A stretch of 64,000 bases of DNA from Pararge aegeria. Taxonomy: Eukaryota > Arthropoda > Insecta > Lepidoptera > Nymphalidae. Each line of letters begins with the position of its first letter. Positions within the stretch are counted from its first letter, which is position 1. The notes under the pieces were generated by a model. It was not told where the DNA came from, did no database searches, and worked only from the letters and a program-made list of their open reading frames with translations. This document shows positions 30,900 to 40,564 of the stretch, piece by piece. The stretch is taken from the NCBI RefSeq assembly GCF_905163445.1, contig NC_053182.1, forward strand, positions 620,001 through 684,000, given 5' to 3'. The position numbers and the translations under genes were made by a program.

Positions 30900-31085
30900 C
30901 AATACCCACATCTAACTTTAAATGGTGAAAAAAAAAATATCTTTCGGAAACCTGCACGCCTAAGAGTTGTCCATATTATGTTCTTAAAGACTTGTAAGGC
31001 ACTCCAATTGGCCAGCCTACCCCTATCCTATCCCTTTTCATTCTGAGAGGAGACGCGTGACTTGCTCTGGGGCGTTGGTTATTTA
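30900..31085 (+). mobile_element. SINE-A body, degraded
   Basis: Taaatggtgaaaaaaaaaat, ggaaacctgcacgcctaaga, gttgtccatattatgttctt, actccaattggccagcctac and attctgagaggagacgcgtg follow SINE-A order, with a small cctat repeat at 31018-31030. Confidence 0.7.
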
Positions 31086-31941
31086 TATTAGTCATGTACA
31101 CGGTTTCTATATGTTCTTAATTCTGTGGTGTATTGTTATAAAAGCATCTTTTTTATTGTTAAGTGTAGACGTGGCCTAAAATCAGTCGCTCTCGCCTAGA
31201 ATATATCTATTAACTCTTGTTTGAAAGATAAGTTGTTGTGAAAATTAAACCCACTTTCCCCGTATCACCGTGATCCTTACTAGTGTACTTTATCAGCTAT
31301 AACAGTATCAAAAGACCTTTCCAAACTAAACCTTGGCACTAGTTTAACATTATAGTATTATTTCTAGCTATAATGACCTTTTCAGCACTATGTCACTTTC
31401 ACCTTACATTATTGTAGTGATGATAAATTAATATAGGACTAAAGTGCAATGTTAAATTAAACAGATCAGTAAAAGGTTAGCAGGTGCTATTTTTATTATC
31501 AATAACTACTAATGCCGGGACCTTAACAACCTCTTCCACCTTTTTTATAATCGAACCAAATGGCGCACAGGTTTCCACCCCAACGTAATTGCGTTCCAAG
31601 AATATAAATGCACGAGGACATTACGATATCTCGTTACTAATACGGCTTTTGACTTTATTTATTTAATCATAATCAGGCTGCGTTACGAATAATAATAGTA
31701 TTGTAACGGTCGTTGCGGGGAGCGGGGAGTTAATGCGGTAAATGAAACGCCGTAGTCGGGGGGTAACGTCCGTATACCTATTAACAATTACAACAAGTGA
31801 AAGAAAACCGATATCAGGGCACCAAGAGCCAGGGCCAGATAGTCAGTCGCAAATACCTGGGAGCTTTGATGCTCGGTGTGTAGTAAGTCGGTGGTGTAGT
31901 AATTCTCAGGAGTGCCGGAGGAACGGCTGCAACTGTTACTT
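31086..31941. other. Non-coding stretch
   Basis: 31700-31940 is GC-richer and carries an 81-codon plus frame without known domains. It is the insertion site of the J retroposon that follows. Confidence 0.35.
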
Positions 31942-32241
31942 CGACCTAAATTCATTTTTCATTTTTCGGAAGGTCACTTGCCGCTAACCATCTGAGGGGC
32001 TGCTACGGCGTCACATGGGGAGTGGGGCGAGCGCGAAAGCTCGCCATGAGAAGAGCCCCAGGGCTCGACGACATCACTTTTTTTTTTTTTTTTTTTTTTC
32101 GGAAGGACACTTGCCGATAACCACCTTAGGGGTTGCTACGGCGTCACCGGGGGAGTGGGGCGAGCGCGAAAGCTCGCCATGAGAAGAGCCCCAGGGCTCG
32201 ACGACATCGGGGGGAAACACGACGGGGGAGCGACCTAAATT
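31942..32241 (-). mobile_element. J retroposon, dimeric, with 11-bp target duplication
   Basis: Two same-strand units (31967-32077 and 32100-32209) repeat with a 133-bp period and differ at about 7 of 110 positions. They are joined by a run of 22 T (A on the element strand), and the outer 3' end has a second, impure T-rich tail at 31953-31966. The dimer is bounded by cgacctaaatt at 31942-31952 and 32231-32241, as expected for target-primed reverse transcription. The unit is GC-rich with no known protein motif; the class could be the end of a LINE or a SINE. A third unit is at 36972-37161. Confidence 0.82.
32078..32099. repeat. Internal poly(T) between J units
   Basis: Twenty-two uninterrupted T. 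On the element strand this is a poly(A) linker between units. Confidence 0.97.
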
Positions 32242-32734
32242 ATACTTCTGGCGAGGGACAAACGATAGCGCGAGGTAGAGGACTAGTGGTGCCATCTGTT
32301 GACACTATCCCACACTATATCGTTGCACTTAGTCTTATATGAAGTGCATATCGCATTGTTCCCTCGTTACAGTATTAGTTTAATTAGTAAAATAAGACTT
32401 CTTATGAATATAGAATTAAAATGAATTGAAAATTTATCCTCTTATTTATTTAACACCCTTGAATTTAGCTTTAGTACATCTTTATAACTTAAACTTTAAA
32501 ATTAATATAAGACATTAAGGAACTACGTAAACTATTAAAATACGTAACTGATATTTGTCGCTACCTGCCGCAAGTACTAGTATACAAGTAACTAACTGAG
32601 TATGTCTCAATTTATATATACTATGTCCCTTTCTTCTGTGCCTTGAAGAGTACGGTCAGTATTTGATTCCGGTACATTGTCAAATAAGATAAGCACATTA
32701 TCTACGCTTTACACTCAACGCTCATGTTGTATGG
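32242..32734. other. Non-coding stretch
   Basis: No gene or repeat recognised. Confidence 0.4.
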
Positions 32735-32910
32735 AGTTTGAAGCAATTTTCCATGCTTATTTCTGCCGCCAAGCAGCATTACTAACGGACGTGGTTGTGA
32801 TATAATTACAGTTACATGATTTAGGTGCATGACCTACGCCTCAGGTTGGTAAACACAAGACGGCACTTTGTAGAACTTTTTTCTTACTATAAAAAGCGAC
32901 TGGTTAACAT
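32735..32910 (-). repeat. R1 repeat
   Basis: Ttttccatgcttatttctgc, cgccaagcagcattactaac, gacctacgcctcaggttggt and gacggcactttgtagaactt are the reverse of R1 blocks at 58800-58960. Confidence 0.7.
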
Positions 32911-32984
32911 TGGCAAGTTTTACGACGGCTAAAAAGAAACCCAGTGCAAACTCAGTGGGATGCAAAACAGCGGGTGTCCGTAAC

Positions 32985-33120
32985 AGCTGAAACTACAGAA
33001 ATAAAACTCTTAATATCGTAGACGCGGATTGTTTCCCGATAACACGTTGTTAACTACACCGGCCCGGGAGCATGTCCGGATATACCCGGCATATATCCGG
33101 AATATATCCGGCAAATTTAG
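32985..33120 (+). repeat. R4 repeat, copy 1, with a tccgg cluster
   Basis: Aactacagaaataaaa, ttcccgataacacgttgtta and catgtccggatatacccgg are shared with 40303-40410. This copy has expanded the end into several atatatccgg units (33078-33114). Confidence 0.6.
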
Positions 33121-33267
33121 ATGTGAGCGAAAACAAGCACGAAATGGCCGAACCAAAATAAAAGAGCAATTTTAACGCGAAACAATTCCGAATGCGTTGG
33201 TCCCGCGAGCTTTTGCATGAGAAAAGGCTTGGGTCAAGTGAGCTTGATCCGTTGGATTTTCTCGAAC

Positions 33268-33405
33268 ACGGTGATAGCCTAGTGGTTAGAACTTCGACTT
33301 CTCTTTGAGAGCTACCGAGTAAAATTCCAGGCAGGGCACTTCCAAGAAGTAAGTAAGTTATGTGCGTTTTTAATTTCAGTAATTCAAATATCATATAGGT
33401 ACTTT
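33268..33405 (+). mobile_element. SINE-A head with short body
   Basis: Ggtgatagcctagtggttag, aacttcgacttctctttgag and the degraded B box taaaattccagg are followed by tatgtgcgtttttaatttca and attcaaatatcat, the start of the SINE-A body, then stops. A second head follows at once. Confidence 0.75.
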
Positions 33406-33409
33406 AACG

Positions 33410-33500
33410 GAAGCGGAGATAGCCCATTGAGTAGAAGCTCGACTTCACTAACGGGGGGCTGAGTTCGAATCCCAGCACGCACCTGTAACATTTCCAGGTT
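33410..33500 (+). mobile_element. SINE-A head, second in tandem
   Basis: Ggagatagcccattgagtag, aagctcgacttcactaacgg and gagttcgaatcccagcacgc form a better-preserved tRNA-like head with intact B box. The body is lost after acctgtaac. Confidence 0.78.
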
Positions 33501-33831
33501 ATGTTTTTCTTTAGGAAGAACCTTAACGCACTAACTAAGCAACCAATAAACTTAATTTTTGGCATAGGTACAGTTAGTTAAAAGAACGCGAGTAGGGTAC
33601 TTTTTTCCCAGAAAAACCAACGGTTCCCGCGGGCAAAAGCTCGTAGTTACTAAAACCATCAATATTGCAATAAAAAATAATAAATTTAAAACACTCGGTG
33701 TCACAAAAATCGCATCTGTCTGAAAATGACGGCTTAACCGATAATATCATCAAGCCATTACATCTAAGCCAAACAATATAATAGATTAGAACAATATTTT
33801 AAGAAAAAATGTAACTGCAATAATTTAAACG

Positions 33832-33935
33832 TTGGAAGTAAGAATAAACTTACAGTGCAATATACTAAAATTCATAATTCGTTTAAAGGAAATTGCATAC
33901 AATTCTACAATAAACCACCAATTGACATCTTGGAG
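33832..33935 (+). pseudogene. LINE-2 coding scrap
   Basis: Cagtgcaatatactaaaatt, cataattcgtttaaagg, acaattctacaataaaccac and atcttggagatgtt match 4808-4935 at DNA level. It covers only the region before the IKRKL block. Confidence 0.7.
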
Positions 33936-33964
33936 ATGTTTTAAGTAATTATAATACCACTTGT

Positions 33965-34075
33965 TGCAACGGTGAAGCAAAATATCGTGAGGAAACCTGC
34001 ATGCCTAAGAGTTCTCACTAATGGTCTCAAAGGCGTTTGGAGTCCACCAATCCGCACTGGGCTGGTAATGATTAT
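33965..34075 (+). mobile_element. SINE-A body
   Basis: Gcaacggtgaagcaaaatat, cgtgaggaaacctgcatgcc, taagagttctcactaatggt, aaaggcgtttggagtccacc and aatccgcactgggc: clear SINE-A body, head lost. Confidence 0.8.
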
Positions 34076-34329
34076 GTTGTAAAATGTTCATACACGATCG
34101 ATCGATCAAAATAATCATATGTTTATATATTTTACATCATAATCATTATTCAGCGTGTACTTAAGAGAATTATTACTTTCTCCGCCATTATTTCTATTTG
34201 TAACAGTGATATGACTTATGGAATTATGAAAAAGAAGCTATAATTTTTTTTTTACACATTCACTATACTCGACGATCTGTCTCAGAATCTGCATCATTTT
34301 AAGAAATGTACTTTTGTTATTCCATATAT

Positions 34330-34505
34330 TATCTTATATGTTTAAACGAGCAATTCTTGTAAATATATATATAATTGGGATCGGCTCCAATGATTTCATG
34401 AAATTTAGTATCCAGGGGGTTTCATTTATATTGAAATTTCGGAATCATTTATATTGGACATACGACTATTTTTTTAAGTAGACTCGCGGACGAAGTCGCT
34501 AGTTA
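34330..34505 (+). repeat. R7 element 3' end
   Basis: Tttaaacgagcaattcttgt, gggatcggctccaatgattt, gaaatttagtatccaggggg and cgcggacgaagtcgctagtt. The last block is also the end of the R7 element at 44150-44520 (gacgaagtcgcgggcaatag ctagtt). The class is Helitron-like by recall. Confidence 0.55.
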
Positions 34506-34530
34506 TATATTATATTCCAAATTCTAACCT

Positions 34531-34780
34531 TAAATCTTATATACTAATATATAAAGCTGAAGAGTTTTTTTTTTTACTTGAACGCGATGATCTTAGGAAC
34601 TACTGAATGAAAAATTATTTCAGTGTTGGATAGCCCATTTATCAAGGAAGGCTAAAGGCTATAATATCGTTACTCTAAGACCAATAGGAGCGTAGCACCA
34701 ATGAAGAATGTTTCAAAATGGGGAGTTCTTTGGAGAGCTTCCGCTGTGTACGCTGCGTAAACGGTTAAAGTTTCTCATAA
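34531..34780 (+). repeat. R7-like element 5' end
   Basis: Cttatatactaatatataaa then gctgaagag, gatcttaggaactactgaat, agtgttggatagcccattta, aggctaaaggctataatatc and aagaccaataggagcgtagc is a block I recall from abundant lepidopteran Helitron-like repeats. It follows directly on the 3' end of another R7 copy. Confidence 0.5.
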
Positions 34781-35400
34781 AATCATGTATAACAAAGTTT
34801 TTCGGCATTAAAAGTTTTAAATAATACAGCATATGTCTATCTTTTAACGTTGACTTATACAAGGGCAAAGTCCGAAACATAACCATCATACTCAGCCTTC
34901 TAGCATAGACCCATCACCCGTTCCTAAGCGGGTAAGCGGGCTTTAACGCCTGATTTTATAGGTTAAAACATATGTATGGTAGTGATGAAAACATCGGATG
35001 GCTTAAAAATCTCTCCGAGGTATGACACACACGAATCACTAAAATTATTTGGGCAGCAAACGCAATTCAAACCAAGGTTCTCGTGCTACTTTTTTGAACA
35101 ACTAGACTAACGATATAAAATATGTTATAATATCGCTTATATAAACCTTTAATTAAATCAGAGGAAACTCACATCAGCTTCTTAGGACGTAGACAAATAG
35201 ATGTAGCCGACCAAGCCAGGCCGCACTAACCATATTTACGCACATATGATTCTGACGTCATGCCTATTACGTAATTCCGGCGAGGCAGTCTCGTGAGGTG
35301 TTTAATTTCCCCGCGATTTCCCTCAAAGCGAGCAATTACCACAATAGCGCCTCTCAGACCGCTCTCCCAAACCCGTGCTCATGCTTGACATGCGCACATT
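34781..35400. other. Non-coding stretch
   Basis: No gene seen. 35270-35345 is GC-richer and leads into the open frame at 35401. Confidence 0.35.
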
Positions 35401-35733
35401 ATGGATGGCTACACTCTCGGCCGAGGCCCATTTAGCAATGTCTCTAATCATGTTGTTTCGGCCTTAGGGAACCTAGCAAAAAACCTAACCTCTCCCTCAT
35501 CAAGACAAATGTCAATAGCGGCAGTCGATGCGAAAGTATGCGTTCACAATTTTTCTGCTGTGCCATTCATCTGTTGCGGTTCGGGCATCAAGGCCTTGGC
35601 TCCTTGCCCGAGTGTAGGGCCTTGCTACCCGGTTGGTTGTGTTGTGGCTCATAGGGTAGATGCCAAGCTTTTACAGCGCATGCCTTCAGTTAACGCTGAT
35701 ACAGGATTGACAAGTGTTTTATGGCGATAGCAC
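35401..35733 (+). other. Unassigned GC-richer open frame, 109 codons
   Basis: The frame starts MDGYTLGRGPFSNVSNHVVS and ends DTGLTSVLWR with a stop at 35731. Base composition is clearly richer in G+C than the flanks. It has six cysteines, no signal peptide, no transmembrane helix and no domain I know. No TATA or polyadenylation context supports a gene, and a degraded mobile-element ORF is just as likely. The segment VVAHRVDAKLLQR faintly resembles the R6 frame (WGRVNSAMHVKLLQG). Confidence 0.2.
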
Positions 35734-35837
35734 TTGTGGAGAGTCAAAGATGAAGACTTAATTCACCAATAAGTTTTTAGATCGGTTGTTAAAATATTTG
35801 TTTTCCAAACACAAGACAACTTTAGTAAGTAAATGTT

Positions 35838-36050
35838 TTTTCACAATACACACATGGCCACCTATCCCCAAATTAGGCGTAGCTTGTGTAATGAGTACTA
35901 AGATGACTGATGAATATTGTTATGAATAATATACATTAATACTCATAGTATGTAGGTTACACTAACATTTTCCAGTTGTGGGAATCGAGCCCACAGCCTC
36001 GGAATCAGAAAGCAGGATCGCTGCCCATTGCGCCAAACGGCCGTTAACTA
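35838..36050 (-). mobile_element. SINE-B, near full length
   Basis: Reversed: acggccgtttggcgcaatgg, gcagcgatcctgctttctga, ggctgtgggctcgattccca, aatattcatcagtcatctta, gtactcattacacaagctac then the tail. Only the cgcttactttggggc block is altered. It is the cleanest minus-strand copy in the window. Confidence 0.88.
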
Positions 36051-36965
36051 TCTGTAACCTTGTATTAATGCGATTTTACTAACTTATTGCAATAAACGTT
36101 TGTGTGTGTAGAAGTGTTTTCTATGTGTTAATGAACGGGTCTGTGAAATGCTTACATGCAATCAAAAGATACGTCCGCTTGAACAAGAGTTTTTTACGTA
36201 GGAGCTAAACTGGACCTGGCTAAGGATGCAGGTTTGACACCACCATATGGACTTCGCTTTATACAATCGGGTGCTCATTTTTCGCACGTTTGATGTCGTC
36301 GAGAACGTCTGATGAAAGATGAAATTAGTGTGAACCAGCAATTAGTACGGGCACATAATTGAAACTTGAAAAAAACTTTACGAGCCAGCAAAGACATTAT
36401 ATAGCTGCCCTGTCAAATTATGCGGTTTCGTCTAGGGGGTTCCTAAGCCCTTTGATGTTTGAAAAGCTTTGAGACGTGGAGCTTACACTATGGTTTCTTT
36501 GACTACTACTATAGTTCCTTTAAGTTTTCGAATGAAAGCTGTGGTGAAGATTTAAAATTACTTTAACGCCTAACGGTTATAATTCAACTTTTATGTTAAG
36601 TAAAAAAAACTTGTTAACTGTATGTAAGAACACCTATTACTTTCTTTTAATAGCACGCCCGTTATTCACGACCTGCCTAGAAATTTTATTCTTATTTTGA
36701 AAATTTTGAGAATTATCATCCTCGTTCGTCCATGATGTCGTCTTTGAGTGCTGCGTTACTGTAATTTTAAGTAAATATTTAAATTTATAGTAAATTCATA
36801 TTAGCCATATACTTTATTAAATTAATGAGGGTTTTTACAAATGCGCTAATAATTATTATTTAATGGTTTTGAAGAAATAATTAAAATTATATTTGATTCA
36901 AAGCCAATGTTCATTACATTATGCCGGTGGGTATTTTGATATAAATACGGGTGCATTTACGTCTT
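36051..36965. other. Non-coding stretch
   Basis: No gene or shared repeat found. Confidence 0.4.
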
Positions 36966-36971
36966 CTACTT

Positions 36972-37161
36972 CGACGTCGAACGGAGTCGAGGTCCGAGTC
37001 CTCGACCCACCCTTGGGTCGACGTCCCCCACTTCCCCCCAAAGTGTCGAGCCCAGGGGGTATTCTTCGCGAGCTCTCGCGCTCACCCCACTCCAGTGGTG
37101 GCGCCGTAGCAACCCCTCAGGTGGTTATCGGCCAGAGTCCATCCGAAAAAGAAAAGAAAAT
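36972..37161 (+). mobile_element. J retroposon, single unit
   Basis: Cgacccacccttgggtcgac, gtgtcgagcccagggggtat, gagctctcgcgctcacccca, cgccgtagcaacccctcagg and tggttatcggccagagtcca end in an A-rich tail (cgaaaaagaaaagaaaat). Same unit as 31942-32241 but longer at its 5' side, with gtcga-rich sequence (gacgtcgaacggagtcgag). A frame across it reads LSRSPHSSGGAVATPQVVIG, matching the minus-strand unit's LSRSPHSPGDAVATPKVVIG, open into the A tail. A tacttc word on both sides (36966 and 37166) is a weak candidate target duplication. Confidence 0.75.
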
Positions 37162-37774
37162 ATGTACTTCAGTCCTGTATGGAATCAAACGATGCTAAGA
37201 TACCTCACGGTGTCTTAGTCTTAATCAGTTGAGTCTTACAGTTAAGTACATTTTCGCCACTCTAACACTTTGAAAACATGTTCCGAGCCGAAATGCATAT
37301 TCACTGCAATTATGGATTTCGTAATTTTTGACCTTTCATATTTAAGGTTTGAGATTTGAGGGAACAATTTTTTAATGAGGAAAAGTGAAATTAAGGAATC
37401 CCCAGAAGTTAGGTGACGAAAAGCGGCCTTATCGTTTGAAATATCAAACTGATATATGAAGTATTCACCGCATGTGTTTCGACGCAGTTGTAGTATGCGA
37501 TCGGTATAAAAGTCAGATTAAAAATTGTAACAAATATTCCAAGTTTCAACAGTTCCGCCAACTGCGAACAGCGCATAAACATAATACAAACAGGTAATTC
37601 GGAATGTTGCGTGCCTCTCCATTTACGAGAAATGCACATAAAGGACACAAATTGTTTATCACACACACAGAAATGTATCCCACCGTACCATGGACTAAAG
37701 GCACAGAATTGCTTGCGGAATATTAAATAATAGGAATATATTATTTCACTTTGTACTTGACGTCGTCGCATGGA
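37162..37774. other. Non-coding stretch with the longest open frame
   Basis: A minus-strand frame at 37409-37771 (120 codons) is the longest in the window. It starts MRRRQVQSEIIYSYYLIFRK and is rich in cysteine and aromatic residues, with no domain I recognise, no repeated homologue and AT-rich surroundings. I do not call it a gene. Confidence 0.35.
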
Positions 37775-37950
37775 AATGCAATCGTAGAGAAATTAAATTG
37801 ATTCCAGAATGGCAGATATTTATTCTTGTAAGAAAGAGGAAATAGGTTTTTGTTGCAATTTACTTGTTTTTATTTCATACTGGTATCTGAATCGTTGTCT
37901 GTCTGTGATTTCAAGTAACTCTCTCTCGTTGAGTTATTTTTTTTTTAAAC
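37775..37950 (+). repeat. 300-bp-period direct repeat, copy 1
   Basis: aatcgtagagaaatta(a)attgatt, cttgtaagaaagaggaaa, ttgttgcaattta and ctgtgatttcaagtaac recur at 38075-38250 in order. The offset is 300 bp at the start (37781 to 38081). The repeat is not an element seen elsewhere, so a local tandem duplication is likely. Confidence 0.75.
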
Positions 37951-38074
37951 AAAGCATAATGCAACACGTTTTAAAATAGTTTGACTGTCTGTGTATTTTT
38001 CTAGACTTTCTGTCTTGTCGGGAGAAGACACCGCAAGAAGTTTTATAGTTTATTTTATTGTTTAGAAAAAGGAA

Positions 38075-38250
38075 TACGAAATCGTAGAGAAATTACATTG
38101 ATTCGGCACAGTTGTAGAAATTTCCGCTTGTAAGAAAAAGAAAATGATGGTTTGTTACAATTTAATTCGAGTAGGTAATTAATTAATATTCCTGAATGTA
38201 AGATACATTCTGTGATTTCAAGTACGTAACTGTCTTATTTGATTTTACAA
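38075..38250 (+). repeat. 300-bp-period direct repeat, copy 2
   Basis: aatcgtagagaaattacatt, cttgtaagaaaaagaaaatg, ttgttacaattta and ctgtgatttcaagtac, partner of 37775-37950. The copies have drifted, with several indels. Confidence 0.75.
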
Positions 38251-38529
38251 CTAAATAGACATACAAACGTTTGACTTAATATATTAATTATGACCGCTCG
38301 CACACATCGCGAAGCAAGGAAAATGCTTAGTATGTATAGAAGATAGCATTGCTTTTACAAAAGCATACTAATGGAAGCAACTCATTGTTTCATCTATCTT
38401 TATTGCCTAGTCTATGGTTGGTAGATTAAGCCGTCGTCATGTCAAAAAATACAGTTGTAATAGATTGCGGTCATGATTAATTACAGACTGTACCCATTGT
38501 GGTGTACTCAGGAAAAACTATTCGGCCTG
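38251..38529. other. Non-coding stretch
   Basis: Nothing recognised. Confidence 0.35.
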
Positions 38530-38645
38530 CAGATAGCGCGCTGGTGTCATCGCGTCACGTCACCGCTATCGCCGCGTCACATTATCCACAACGTGACAGT
38601 GATTAATACTGCGTTCAGATGCCGTGTCACGTGATGAAGCGTGTT
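38530..38645. promoter_or_regulatory. CpG-rich cluster of GTCAC and CACGTG motifs
   Basis: cgcgtcacgtcacc, cgcgtcac, acgtgacag and gtgtcacgtgatg lie within about 115 bp. They include two TGACGTG/CACGTCA-like sites and one tcacgtga E-box palindrome. The sequence is distinct from all repeat families here. It could be an enhancer or promoter fragment; that is inference from motif spelling only. Confidence 0.25.
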
Positions 38646-39854
38646 GACTTGCATCATATTGGCTATGTAAGAATAATAATGTGGGGGAATAACTCAACCA
38701 TTTAGTTCCGAGCCCCCAGTGTTAATTTTTAAGTTGACAATAAGAATTGGAGTTATCGTTATATATATTATGATGACCTAATTTTAAGACTGTATGGAAA
38801 TTTAAAAAGTATTACCGCATCGACAAATTTACGTTGCCCCAGTGTCTATGGCTTTGTCATAGTAGGTCACTGCCGTCATCATCAGCAAGTGTCTTCTTTC
38901 AAATTGAGAAAACTTTAGGCCACAAGCAACAATGCTGGCGAAGTACGGATTGGTTGACTTCAATCAATTAATTGCTCAGAACGCACATAACTCCGAGAAC
39001 ATAGAGTTCCCCCAGGTTTATATTCATTTTATTATTTTAATAATATATTTTTGTTTACTTCAATATTAATGGTAGTTATAAAAGGCCAATGGGAAGCTCC
39101 GCGCTGTAAAGAAGACTTGTACTTACTTATACCTAGTCCAATTCATTAATTATTTGTTTGTTAAAGGCTTGTTTATACGTATTACTACTAATAGTTAAGA
39201 TACTTATCTAAATAAATGATTTATAATTTATTAATAAATTATTTAACATTAAAATTCCAGAACCCACGGGCATTACTCCATGTCAAGGCAATACAAGTTA
39301 TAGAGCTGTGAACAATAGAGACATGTGTTTTCAGTAAACTCAAAGACTTTACTTCGTTCGCTCCTAAAGTCAGCCAGTAAAATTTAGTATCTGTAACGTC
39401 AGCTTCGTTGATGTGGTAACGAAATGTTCAACAGCAATGTTAAGCCCATGTCGCGGCCATCATATTAGCAATTAATATTTCGCACAGCCTTTTAGGCCGC
39501 AACAAATGAGTGAAAGTCATTACACGACAAAAATAAACATTAAAGCTCACTCAGCTTTCGAAATAAAGTAACGTGACGGATGCGTGACGTGCGTGGGACG
39601 GGGACGGGACGATTTGCATTTTAACGAGCTATCATATCAGGCGTAAAAGCCACTACGCATGATAACACCACTTGAAGTTTAATTATGCGGGTTCGAAACT
39701 CGCTCGTGTTTTAGGAGGACCACTGTTTTTGGACGTATTATTTCCACCCATTAAATTTTCATTCTTCATTTCATTTTTTAATAACTGATTAAGGTTTTTT
39801 CTTCTCTAACAACTTCACTATTTTCTTAGTTCAATTGTAAGTTTATTCAAATAT
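38646..39854. other. Non-coding stretch with a ggacg-rich run
   Basis: 39572-39612 carries cgtgacggatgcgtgacgtg then cgtgggacggggacgggacg, a degenerate short tandem repeat with TGACG words. No gene or shared repeat elsewhere in the stretch. Confidence 0.4.
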
Positions 39855-39865
39855 AAATTATTATC

Positions 39866-39975
39866 ATCATCATGCAAACGATGTCCAATGCTGGACAATG
39901 TCTTTGGTAGTGTAGTTCCGCGGTTTTGTGCCTACAAAAGATGCAGTGGACGTCTATTGGTTGGCATAATAATGA
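39866..39975. mobile_element. LINE-1 3' tails, opposed orientations
   Basis: 39866-39905 (atcatcatcatgcaaacgat, gtccaatgctggacaatgtc) reads as a minus-strand LINE-1 tail. 39936-39975 (acaaaagatgcagtggacgt, ctattggttggcataataat) reads as a plus-strand tail. The two 3' ends face away from a middle of about 30 bp. Confidence 0.5.
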
Positions 39976-40299
39976 TCACTTCTATGAGAAAAGCGATTTC
40001 AATCCTTTAGTGGGAGATTATAATATCGTACTATGCATAAAATTACAACAAATATCAAGATAATATGACAGTTAATGTTTGTTTGTTGGTATTTTCACGC
40101 TGAAGATAAAGAGGTGCTTGATTTTTAAGTAGATAGAGAGAGTAAGAGAACGGAGAGTGCCAGATGCCATTTTGTTTTTGTAAAATTGAGCAATTAATTA
40201 AGGGTTTAAGCTAGTAAATAGGTGCTCCAATGTGAGATACCTCTCCAAATATTAACTTTAATAAACTCTCAGGGAATTGGAATAAAGCTTAGTATCCAC
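39976..40299. other. Non-coding stretch
   Basis: Nothing recognised. gagagagtaagagaacggag at 40135 is a purine run. Confidence 0.35.
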
Positions 40300-40302
40300 A
40301 AA

Positions 40303-40460
40303 AAACTACAGAAATAAAAACAAAGTTGCAAATTCTACACACCAATAGTTTTCCGATAACACGTTCGTTAACATCGGAGCGGTAACACATCCGGAATAAG
40401 TCCGGGATGTTTAGATTTCAACAAAAAATATAAGCTGCTATGGACCGATAAGACTAAAGG
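40303..40460 (+). repeat. R4 repeat, copy 2
   Basis: Aactacagaaataaaaacaa, tttccgataacacgttcgtt, acacatccggaataagtccg and gggatgtttagatttcaac match 32985-33130. Without the expanded tccgg array. Confidence 0.6.
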
Positions 40461-40564
40461 AAAAATATGATTGCATTCGTATCTTAAATATTCTTGAAAC
40501 TAATTACGATTTTCGTTAACTCTTGAACTTGAACTGTGAACTTCTTAATAACTCTCAACTCAAA

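Noticed and set aside
33050..33394. 114-codon minus-strand frame as a gene
   Set aside because: It runs across the R4 repeat with its tccgg array and into a SINE-A head on the opposite strand, so it is a by-product of repeats.
33410..33500. tRNA gene
   Set aside because: A and B boxes are present, but the acceptor and anticodon stems do not pair and the same head recurs as a SINE.
37409..37771. 120-codon minus-strand frame as a gene
   Set aside because: It is the longest frame, but it has no domain, no homologue in the window and no composition shift, and a frame of this length is expected by chance in 64 kb.
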